13,107 nucleotides of DNA, from assembly GCA_030271555.1 (NCBI GenBank), contig JARXKQ010000009.1:1-13107 (forward strand), written 5' to 3'. Each line of letters opens with the position of its first letter. The stretch's first letter is position 1. This document shows, piece after piece, positions 7,940 to 13,107 of the stretch. This DNA is from Chloroflexota bacterium (GTDB taxonomy: Bacteria; Chloroflexota; Limnocylindria; Limnocylindrales; CSP1-4). The notes below the pieces were generated by a model. That model made no database searches. It was not told where the DNA came from and saw nothing but the letters and a program-made list of their open reading frames with translations. A program made the translations under genes and the position numbers.

Positions 7940-8680
7940 CTACGGGATGAGCGTCGACTCCTCGACGTTGATCATCCGCGCGTACAGCACCTGCTCGTTG
8001 ATCTCGAGGTTGTTGATCAGCGACAGCGCGCAGACGATGGCGCGGCCGACCAGCTCGTCCGCTGTCTCGCCGAATTGGACTTCGAGCAATACGTTGTCAG
8101 CGCGTTCGTCATTGCTGACGCTGTCGGGATCCTGCCACGTGCCCTCAGCCGCGAGCTCCGTCGAGGCGCGCATGAAGTCGAGCGCCTCAGCCTTGGCGCG
8201 CGGCACGGCCATCGTCAGCAGCTCTTGCTGAACGCGCTCGAGCCGCGTTCCGGTTGAGTCATCGCCAAATAGCAAAGCGAACAACACATCTTTGGCGTGG
8301 GTCAGGCGCTCCTCGCCGCGGGCCGTTCGATGGGCTGGGTGCAGCAGCGCCGTGCCCTTGTCGGGCACGTCATCGCGCAGGTAGCCCTCCTCTATGAGGT
8401 GCTCGCGCGATTCGCCGGTGTTGCGGACGACGAACTGCTCAACCCCGGCGTGGTCAAGGGCGAGACCGCGCACACGAGCGACCCGTTGCTCGCGCAATAG
8501 GGCGGTCGCGGCTGCGTCGCGATCGAGATCTTCGAACCCGTGGCGCGACAGCGTGAGCCGTACTAGCTCGTCGATCAGCCATTCGCGATCGCGTCCGGCC
8601 AATTCGCTGCGCAGCCGCCGTTCGAACTCCGGCGAAAGAACACGCGCGATGGCGCGTGCGACATCGTCGATCGTTCCCAT
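7940..8680 (-). CDS. Hypothetical protein, 246 residues
   Basis: I do not recognise a family. From the ATG at 8680 the product is soluble and acidic, with no signal peptide or membrane segment. The N-terminal third (TIDDVARAIARVLSPEFERRLRSELAGRDREWLIDELVRLTLSRHGF) looks alpha-helical. A middle part holds RTARGEERLTHAKDVLFALLFGDD. The C-terminal part, from about residue 195, looks beta/alpha (NVLLEVQFGETADELVGRAIVCALSLINNLEINEQVLYARM). Codon use fits the neighbours, which supports it being real. A TAATCT -10-like hexamer lies 7 bases before the ATG and there is no Shine-Dalgarno, so it probably has its own promoter. It lies 40 bases downstream of the 69-residue gene and could also be read through from the DUF2089 operon. 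An in-frame extension to 8785 would overlap that gene. Confidence 0.75.
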   Translation of the reverse strand: MGTIDDVARAIARVLSPEFERRLRSELAGRDREWLIDELVRLTLSRHGFEDLDRDAAATALLREQRVARVRGLALDHAGVEQFVVRNTGESREHLIEEGYLRDDVPDKGTALLHPAHRTARGEERLTHAKDVLFALLFGDDSTGTRLERVQQELLTMAVPRAKAEALDFMRASTELAAEGTWQDPDSVSNDERADNVLLEVQFGETADELVGRAIVCALSLINNLEINEQVLYARMINVEESTLIP

Positions 8681-8687
8681 CGGCGAG

Positions 8688-8693
8688 AGATTA
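8688..8693 (-). promoter_or_regulatory. -10 element of the 246-residue protein gene (leaderless type)
   Basis: TAATCT on the minus strand (8693-8688) ends 7 bases before the ATG at 8680. This hexamer is close to TATAAT; no good -35 is seen 17 bases upstream. Confidence 0.45.
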
Positions 8694-8720
8694 GCCGTCA
8701 GGTGGCGGAGGTCGCCCCGG

Positions 8721-8930
8721 TCATCGGGCGATTCGCACCTGGGCCGGTGCGGCCGGCTTGGGCTCTGCCGCGATCGCCCGACCAAGGGTCATGAGTGCGT
8801 GGCCGACGATGGCGCGTGGGCCGCGGCGCTTGCTCTGCGGGCTCCGCCCATATGGCTTGGCCCATGACGGCTTGCCGGTCGCGTTGTGCTCGATCTCGCC
8901 CGCTTCGTAGTAGATGTCGTTCAGCAGCAT
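8721..8930 (-). CDS. Small hypothetical protein, 69 residues
   Basis: The ATG at 8930 has AGGAG seven bases upstream, one of the clearest Shine-Dalgarno sites in the window, and follows the previous stop by 10 bases. The product begins MLLNDIYYEAGEIEHNATGK. A basic middle follows (KPYGRSPQSKRRGPR), then a short Ala-rich hydrophobic helix (AIVGHALMTLGRAIAAE) and a Pro/Ala tail. I know no family for it. The helix is too short and mixed to call a membrane segment with confidence. The frame runs far upstream through the preceding gene, but there it is a shadow. Its place as last gene of the DUF2089-DUF4097 operon suggests a related role, which is inference. Confidence 0.62.
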   Translation of the reverse strand: MLLNDIYYEAGEIEHNATGKPSWAKPYGRSPQSKRRGPRAIVGHALMTLGRAIAAEPKPAAPAQVRIAR

Positions 8931-8940
8931 TGCGGTGCTC

Positions 8941-9309
8941 CTATTCACTCGTGATGGTGACTCGGCTGCCGTCGCTGTCGGTGACGTCGAGGATGGCTCC
9001 CCGAGCACCGGACGCGACTGCGCCGCGAATTCGGTCGGAGTCCTGGTCGGACAGGCCGGGCAGGAAGTTGCTCGCCCAGCCGGCGATGTTGATCGGGACA
9101 CGCAGGTTGACCACCTGCTTGCCGCCGTCGGTGACTTCGATGCGGAGGTGGGTCGACTTCTTCGCCTCCGCCGGTGCGGCCGCTGCGGCTGCGCCTGTCT
9201 GGGCAGGTTCGGTGTCGCGCGCGTTGAGCGCGGACAGGATCTCATCAGCCTCTTGTGCGCTGAGCTTGCCCTCAGCAACGAGGCCCAGGATCTTGGCGAT
9301 GTCAGCCAC
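8941..9309 (-). CDS. SHOCT-like helical-hairpin protein, 122 residues
   Basis: Residues 3-28 (DIAKILGLVAEGKLSAQEAD, then EILSAL) form a short helix-turn-helix hairpin of the SHOCT-like type found with DUF2089 and YvlB/LiaX proteins. An Ala-rich linker (about 31-50) leads to a C-terminal domain with predicted beta strands (THLRIEVTDGGKQVVNLRVPINIAGWA) and a final AILDVTDSDGSRVTITSE, similar to small domains that accompany DUF4097 proteins. The GTG at 9309 has AGGAG nine bases upstream, and the gene overlaps the end of the DUF4097 gene by 8 bases. It is cytoplasmic, with no signal peptide. The function is unknown; a partner of the DUF4097 protein is the likely reading. Confidence 0.75.
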   Translation of the reverse strand: MADIAKILGLVAEGKLSAQEADEILSALNARDTEPAQTGAAAAAAPAEAKKSTHLRIEVTDGGKQVVNLRVPINIAGWASNFLPGLSDQDSDRIRGAVASGARGAILDVTDSDGSRVTITSE

Positions 9310-10192
9310 GGGAGCCCGCTCCTTCCAGGCGGCGCTGTGCCTCTTCGATGTCGATCTCGCCGCGCTCCAGCGCCTGCAGGATCTCGAGCGAGTTGGGCTG
9401 CGGCGGCGCGAAGGGCTGGTCCCTGACGCCGCGCTCGCCGCCCACGCTCATGACATGCAGGTCGCCCGACAGGGAGCGGAAGCGCAGTCGCGCGGCACCG
9501 TCGCCCACGACGCGCTGCTTCAAGCCGCCACCCAGGTCGATGCCCTTCCTGAACTCGACCGTGAGGCCGGTGGTCGACTCGATGTCGACGTCGCCGCTGA
9601 CCGTCTCGATCGTGTGCAGCGCGCCGGTATCGAACCCGCCGCGCACCTGGGCGTCGCCGCTCACGGTCCGCAGCTGCATCGCGCGCAGATTGGGCGCAGT
9701 GATCTCGAGGTCGCCCGACGTCGTGCCGGCGCGCGGCTCGACGAGTTGAGTGCCTTCCAGGCGAACGTCGCCTGACACGCTCGTCAGCGAGATGCGACCG
9801 CCGACTCGCTCGAGCGCGACATCGCCCGAAACCGTCTTGTAGCTCTGCTCGCCGACGAGGCCGGTGGCCTGGATGTCGGCGCTGACCGCGGTGATGTCGA
9901 CGCGGGCGCCGCGCGGCAGGGTGATGTCGAACTCAACGTCAGCGCGGCCGCGACCCCAACCGAAGAAGGGGCCCTTCTGTTCAATAGCGATCGCGAGCAT
10001 GCCCTCGGCCTTGCGAACCGCGATCGGCAACCATTCCTGGCGGCCGCGGCTCGACCGGGCAACGACGACGGCCTCGTCTGTGTCGGTGCCGCGAACGCGG
10101 ATGTCGCCCGAAATGTTGTTAAGGCTGAATGAGCCCGACCGGCCGATGGGGTGACGGATCTCAGCCGGATCGGTGAATTGCTGGTCGGTCAT
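9302..10192 (-). CDS. DUF4097 family beta-solenoid protein
   Basis: The 296-residue protein is built of short beta repeats marked by SGD turns at residues 28, 122, 140, 159, 178, 199 and 242, with a related SAD at 104. The spacing is mostly 18-21 residues, as expected for a right-handed parallel beta solenoid of the DUF4097/DUF4098 type (YvlB, LiaX-like). There is no signal peptide or membrane helix, so it is probably cytoplasmic. The last 30 residues (SLEILQALERGEIDIEEAQRRLEG, split here by the linker PPQPN before it) are a helical hairpin like those in the two neighbouring proteins. The ATG at 10192 directly follows the DUF2089 stop, with GGAG nine bases upstream. In Firmicutes such proteins take part in envelope-stress responses; whether that holds here is inference. 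Confidence 0.85.
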   Translation of the reverse strand: MTDQQFTDPAEIRHPIGRSGSFSLNNISGDIRVRGTDTDEAVVVARSSRGRQEWLPIAVRKAEGMLAIAIEQKGPFFGWGRGRADVEFDITLPRGARVDITAVSADIQATGLVGEQSYKTVSGDVALERVGGRISLTSVSGDVRLEGTQLVEPRAGTTSGDLEITAPNLRAMQLRTVSGDAQVRGGFDTGALHTIETVSGDVDIESTTGLTVEFRKGIDLGGGLKQRVVGDGAARLRFRSLSGDLHVMSVGGERGVRDQPFAPPQPNSLEILQALERGEIDIEEAQRRLEGAGSRG

Positions 10193-10612
10193 CTACGGGT
10201 TCTCCTCAGCCTCGCCGCGCAGGGCGGCGGCAGCCTGTTCGGCGGTCAACTCGTGCTTCGCCAGGCGCTCGAGGACTGAGCGGCGCATGGCGGGGTCGAC
10301 CTGCGGCTCAGCCGGGGCAGTGGCCTCAGCGGGAGCGGCCGGGCCATCGCCCAGGCTCAGCGCCCGCAGCAGCGTCTCGACGCGGCCGCGGACCGTTGGA
10401 TACGACAAGCCCAGCTCGCGCTCCAGCTCTCGCAGGTTGCCGCGCGACCGCAGGAACGACTCGAGCAGCGCCATCTGGCCGCGGTCAAGGCGGGCAAAAC
10501 GGCCCACGTTGAACTCGCCCTCGATCGTCGTGCCGCACGTGTTGCAGTGCAGCCGGGTGACCTGCAAGCGGCTCTCGCAGACGGGGCAATTGGAGATCAC
10601 TTCTCGTTCCAT
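10193..10612 (-). CDS. DUF2089 family zinc-ribbon/HTH regulator
   Basis: The 139-residue protein opens with a zinc ribbon (CPVC at 9-12, CNTC at 23-26). A conserved FARLDRGQMALLESFLRSRGN segment follows, then a helix-turn-helix region (about 59-83: RELERELGLSYPTVRGRVET). An Ala/Pro linker leads to a C-terminal helical hairpin (RRSVLERLAKHELTAEQAAAALRG). This order is that of DUF2089 proteins, which are thought to bind DNA. The ATG at 10612 sits 7 bases after a TACATT -10 element with a perfect TTGACA -35, and the frame further upstream covers that promoter. It heads an operon with DUF4097, the SHOCT-like protein and the 69-residue gene. An inverted repeat over its -35 suggests autoregulation. 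Confidence 0.87.
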   Translation of the reverse strand: MEREVISNCPVCESRLQVTRLHCNTCGTTIEGEFNVGRFARLDRGQMALLESFLRSRGNLRELERELGLSYPTVRGRVETLLRALSLGDGPAAPAEATAPAEPQVDPAMRRSVLERLAKHELTAEQAAAALRGEAEENP

Positions 10613-10619
10613 GGCGCGC

Positions 10620-10648
10620 AATGTAGATACTGACTTTCGCTTTGTCAA
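10620..10648 (-). promoter_or_regulatory. Strong promoter of the DUF2089 operon
   Basis: On the minus strand TTGACA (10648-10643) and TACATT (10625-10620) are separated by exactly 17 bases. Seven bases separate the -10 from the ATG at 10612, so transcription should start at the start codon. This is the best -35/-10 pair in the window. Confidence 0.8.
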
Positions 10649-10671
10649 GTCCAATATCAATAAAGTGAAAG
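10634..10671. repeat. Inverted repeat spanning the DUF2089 promoter, candidate operator
   Basis: Plus-strand arms CTTTCGCTTT (10634-10643) and AAAGTGAAAG (10662-10671) are complementary at 9 of 10 positions and 18 bases apart. One arm touches the -35 hexamer and the spacer, the other lies just upstream. The region is clearly more AT-rich than the coding DNA around it. It would suit binding of a dimeric repressor, perhaps the DUF2089 protein itself. Confidence 0.5.
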
Positions 10672-10717
10672 ATACGTCTCACATCATCACCGAGCCACGC
10701 TCAAGCGGCGTGCTAAC

Positions 10718-10723
10718 TAGACT
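10718..10723 (+). promoter_or_regulatory. -10 element of ftcD-hutI (leaderless type)
   Basis: TAGACT ends 9 bases before the ATG of ftcD at 10733. A short dyad GTGCT (10710-10714) / AGCAC (10725-10729) flanks it. No Shine-Dalgarno lies in the 20 bases before the ATG, and no good -35 is visible. Confidence 0.4.
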
Positions 10724-10732
10724 CAGCACCAG

Positions 10733-11695
10733 ATGGCTGGCCTCATCGAATGCGTCCCCAACTTCAGCGAGGGCCGTCGGCTCGATGTAGTCGACGCGAT
10801 CGCGGGCCGCGTCCAGGCGACTGCAGGCGTGCACCTGCTCGATAGGACCTCCGACGCCGATCACAACCGGAGCGTGCTCACTTTTGCCGGGTCGGCCGAC
10901 GCCGTGACCACGGCCATGGAGGGGGCGGTCGCGGAAGCAATCGCGCGCATCGACATGAACCGCCACGAGGGCCAGCACCCGCGTATCGGCGCGGTCGACG
11001 TGATCCCGTTCGTGCCGCTCGCCGGCACGACCATGGACGAGGCAATCGAATTGGCACGCGGCTTTGGGCGGCGCATCGCGGAGCACTTTGACCTACCCGT
11101 CTTCCTCTACGCCAAGGCCGCCCAGCGCTTAGATCGCGAAGTGCTTGCCGACATTCGCAAGCCGCAGTACGAGGGGCTGCGCGAGCTGATCGGCGAGCCG
11201 GGTAACGCGCCCGACTTTGGACCGGCGCGGCTCCATCCCACCGCGGGCGCGGTCGCGGTTGGCGCGCGGCCATTTCTCATCGCGTACAACATCAACCTCG
11301 AGACGCCCGACCTTGACCTCGCCAAGGGCATCGCGCGCCGTGTGCGCGAGCGGTCCGGCGGGTTGCCGCGCGTCCAGGCGCTGGGCCTGGAGCTGGCTGA
11401 GCTGGGCTGTGTCCAGGTGTCGATGAACCTGCTCGACTTCTCGGTTACACCCATGTGGCTGGCGTGGGAGACCGTGACCGAGCTGGCCTATCAGGAGGGC
11501 GTGGAGGCACGGGAGTCGGAGCTGATCGGCCTCGTACCGCTGGCGGCGCTGGTCGATGTTGCCGATCACGCCAACGTGCCGGCGGACCTGTCCGTCGAGA
11601 CACGCATCACGCGCGCCGCAACCTGGCTCAAGGCGCGCGATTTCGAGCCGACGATGGCTCTCGAACTGCGCCTCGCGGCCGCCCAGGCGAAATGA
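10733..11695 (+). CDS. ftcD: Glutamate formimidoyltransferase (FtcD, transferase domain only)
   Basis: This enzyme moves the formimino group of N-formimino-L-glutamate to tetrahydrofolate, freeing glutamate and ending this histidine-degradation branch. The 320 residues cover the N- and C-terminal transferase subdomains but not the cyclodeaminase domain of the fused vertebrate protein, as is usual in many bacteria. It starts with the typical MAGLIECVPNFSEGRR. DADHNRSVLTFAG and MNRHEGQHPRIGAVDVIPFVP follow; His82 in the latter matches the catalytic His82 of the pig enzyme. LPVFLYAKAA and HPTAGAVAVGARPFLIAYNINL are further family motifs. The ATG at 10733 has a -10-like hexamer 9 bases upstream and no Shine-Dalgarno. 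The stop overlaps hutI by 4 bases. A separate cyclodeaminase (FchA) is not in this window. Confidence 0.95.
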   Translation: MAGLIECVPNFSEGRRLDVVDAIAGRVQATAGVHLLDRTSDADHNRSVLTFAGSADAVTTAMEGAVAEAIARIDMNRHEGQHPRIGAVDVIPFVPLAGTTMDEAIELARGFGRRIAEHFDLPVFLYAKAAQRLDREVLADIRKPQYEGLRELIGEPGNAPDFGPARLHPTAGAVAVGARPFLIAYNINLETPDLDLAKGIARRVRERSGGLPRVQALGLELAELGCVQVSMNLLDFSVTPMWLAWETVTELAYQEGVEARESELIGLVPLAALVDVADHANVPADLSVETRITRAATWLKARDFEPTMALELRLAAAQAK

Positions 11696-13014
11696 CCGTC
11701 GACCGACCCGGCCTGCTGGTCTTCAACGCGATGGAGGTGGCCACGCTGGCCGGGGGTTTACGGCGAGGGGCCGCGCAGGCGGACATCGGCCTGCTGATGG
11801 CGGCGAGTGCTGATCCTGCGGACGCGCCCGCAGTGGCGGCGTACCAGGGACGCATCGTCGCGACCGGCCGGCTGCCCGAGGTCGAGGCGCGGCTGAGTGA
11901 GCTCGGGGTGGCCGACTCGGCGATCGAGCGGATCGACGCGCAACGCGGCACCGTCACGCCCGGACTGATCGACCCGCACACTCATCTGCTCTTCGGCGGC
12001 ACGCGCCACGCGGAAGTTGAGCTGCGCCAGCACGGCCATAGCTACCTTGAGATCCTGGCCGCAGGTGGCGGCATCCTCCAGACCGTGCGCATGACGCGCG
12101 CCGCATCCGATGACGAGCTGCTCGACGACGGCCGGCGCTGGTTGGGCGAGATGCTGAGCCATGGCGTCACGACCGCCGAAGTGAAATCCGGCTACGGGCT
12201 GGACACCCAGTCTGAGCTGCGCCTGCTGGCGCTCTACGGCCGGCTTGCCGCGGAAGGACCCGTCGAGCTTGTACCGACGTTCCTCGGCGCCCATGCCGTC
12301 GGCCCTGAGTTCCGCGACCGGCCTGACGCCGCCCACGCTTACATGGACAGCATCATCAGCGATCAGCTGCCCGCCGTCGCCGAGCAGGGCATTGCGCTGT
12401 CGGTCGACGTGTACTGCGAGCCAGGCGTTTTCGCCGTTGATGACGCGCGGCGCCTGCTGGTGCACGCCCGGGAGCTTGGTCTGCGGGCCAGGCTGCATGC
12501 CGACCAAATCAGCAGTGGCGGTGGGTCGGAGCTGGCGGCGGAGGTGGGTGCCCTGTCGGCCGATCACCTGGGCGCAGTTTCGGACGCTGGCATTGCTGCG
12601 CTGGCGAAGGCGGCGGCAAGCGGCCATCCGGTGGTTGCCACGCTGCTGCCCATATCGAGCTTCTACCTCGACGAAGCGGACTCCGCCCCGGCGCGACGGC
12701 TGATCGAGGCCGGCGTTCCGGTCGCCCTGGGGACCGACTTCAACCCGGGGACATCACCCGCGCCCAACGCCCAGCTGGCACTGGCCTTCGCCGTCCACCG
12801 GCTGCGCCTGTCGGCGGCAGAGGCGTTGGCGGCGCTGACGGTAAATGCCGCGGCAGCGCTGGGTATGGCGGAGAGCCACGGGTCGCTCGAACCTGGGATG
12901 AACGCCGACCTGGTCGTATGGCAGCCGGAGTCGCACGCGCTGCTGCCCTATTGGCTGGGGGCGAACCTCGTGCGCACCGTCATCAAGGCCGGCCGCGTCG
13001 TCTACGCCGCATAA
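11692..13014 (+). CDS. hutI: Imidazolonepropionase
   Basis: This amidohydrolase opens the ring of 4-imidazolone-5-propionate to give N-formimino-L-glutamate, the substrate of the FtcD encoded just upstream. The 440 residues are slightly longer than the roughly 400-420 usual for HutI; the extra part is in the N-terminal beta sandwich. Metal ligands are visible: His96 and His98 in DPHTHLLFGGTR, His269 in LHADQ, and Asp349 in LGTDFNPGTSP. AEVKSGYGLDTQSELRLL and VPTFLGAHAVGPEF are HutI-specific. The ATG at 11692 overlaps the ftcD stop (ATGA); the frame extends upstream as a shadow of ftcD. Only a weak AGG-type site precedes it, so coupling with ftcD is likely. Confidence 0.95.
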   Translation: MTVDRPGLLVFNAMEVATLAGGLRRGAAQADIGLLMAASADPADAPAVAAYQGRIVATGRLPEVEARLSELGVADSAIERIDAQRGTVTPGLIDPHTHLLFGGTRHAEVELRQHGHSYLEILAAGGGILQTVRMTRAASDDELLDDGRRWLGEMLSHGVTTAEVKSGYGLDTQSELRLLALYGRLAAEGPVELVPTFLGAHAVGPEFRDRPDAAHAYMDSIISDQLPAVAEQGIALSVDVYCEPGVFAVDDARRLLVHARELGLRARLHADQISSGGGSELAAEVGALSADHLGAVSDAGIAALAKAAASGHPVVATLLPISSFYLDEADSAPARRLIEAGVPVALGTDFNPGTSPAPNAQLALAFAVHRLRLSAAEALAALTVNAAAALGMAESHGSLEPGMNADLVVWQPESHALLPYWLGANLVRTVIKAGRVVYAA

Positions 13015-13030
13015 GCCAGGGGACGCGCGC

Positions 13031-13107
13031 CTAGCCGCGCTGGCGCGACTCGAGCAGGACGACCGTCGTCTCGGTGGGGAGCGACGACGCGGAAGCCGTG
13101 AGCTTGG
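13031..13107 (-). CDS. C-terminal end of an unidentified protein, cut by the window edge
   Basis: On the minus strand a frame open from the window edge to a TAG at 13033-13031 reads KLTASASSLPTETTVVLLES followed by RQRG. Nearly every codon ends in G or C, as in the confirmed genes here. It is convergent with hutI, 16 bases from its stop. The residue pattern (a beta strand TTVVLLES near the C terminus) looks real, but 24 residues do not allow a family call. Confidence 0.5.
   Translation of the reverse strand, partial: KLTASASSLPTETTVVLLESRQRG

Noticed and set aside
10485-10682. Upstream extension of the DUF2089 frame and an overlapping 65-codon minus-strand frame
   Set aside because: Both run over the TTGACA/TACATT promoter and inverted repeat; the zinc-ribbon protein begins naturally at ATG 10612.
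10613-10732. Small gene in the gap between the DUF2089 gene and ftcD
   Set aside because: No frame with a ribosome binding site or coding-like composition fits; the gap is accounted for by the two divergent promoters and the inverted repeat.

Overview
The window comes from a GC-rich bacterial chromosome. Third codon positions are mostly G or C, GTG starts are common and genes are packed with start/stop overlaps. An FMN riboswitch in front of a ThiXY-like ABC transporter is an arrangement described for riboflavin importers (RibXY type) in Chloroflexota. Together with the many apparently leaderless genes and the DUF4333 lipoprotein, this suggests a Chloroflexota lineage or a similar high-GC group such as Actinomycetota. 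That placement is inference; no rRNA or marker gene is present. I see no mobile element, tRNA, rRNA or CRISPR array.

Region 1 (1-2904, minus strand) is a vitamin-uptake operon. A promoter-like element near 2900 leads into a recognisable FMN aptamer (2724-2880). A hairpin that hides a Shine-Dalgarno sequence follows (2662-2713), then the ABC ATPase, permease and NMT1/THI5-like lipoprotein. A fourth gene starts at position 32 and runs off the left edge. The simplest reading is a riboflavin importer shut off translationally by FMN. The ATPase has no conventional start codon between the aptamer and its first conserved strand.

Region 2 (2933-7929, plus strand) holds a histidine phosphatase, hutH, a DUF4333-like lipoprotein, a GNAT-like protein with NPFA repeats, and hutU. 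Region 3 (7940-10612, minus strand) holds an unrecognised 246-residue protein. Upstream of it lies an operon of a DUF2089 zinc-ribbon/HTH protein, a DUF4097 beta-solenoid protein, a 122-residue protein and a 69-residue protein. The first three of these share one short helical-hairpin module. Region 4 (10733-13014, plus strand) is ftcD-hutI, overlapping by 4 bases. The end of another minus-strand gene is cut by the right edge.

The hut genes give a route from histidine to glutamate: HutH, HutU and HutI make formiminoglutamate, and FtcD passes the formimino group to tetrahydrofolate. The pathway is spread over three transcription units and broken up by regions that look unrelated to it. At all six apparent first genes of transcription units with a direct promoter (phosphatase, hutH, hutU, 246-residue protein, DUF2089, ftcD), a TANNNT-like -10 hexamer lies only 6-9 bases before the start codon and there is no good Shine-Dalgarno. 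Several operon-internal genes do carry one. This points to leaderless transcription as the default here, with the riboswitch operon as the exception.
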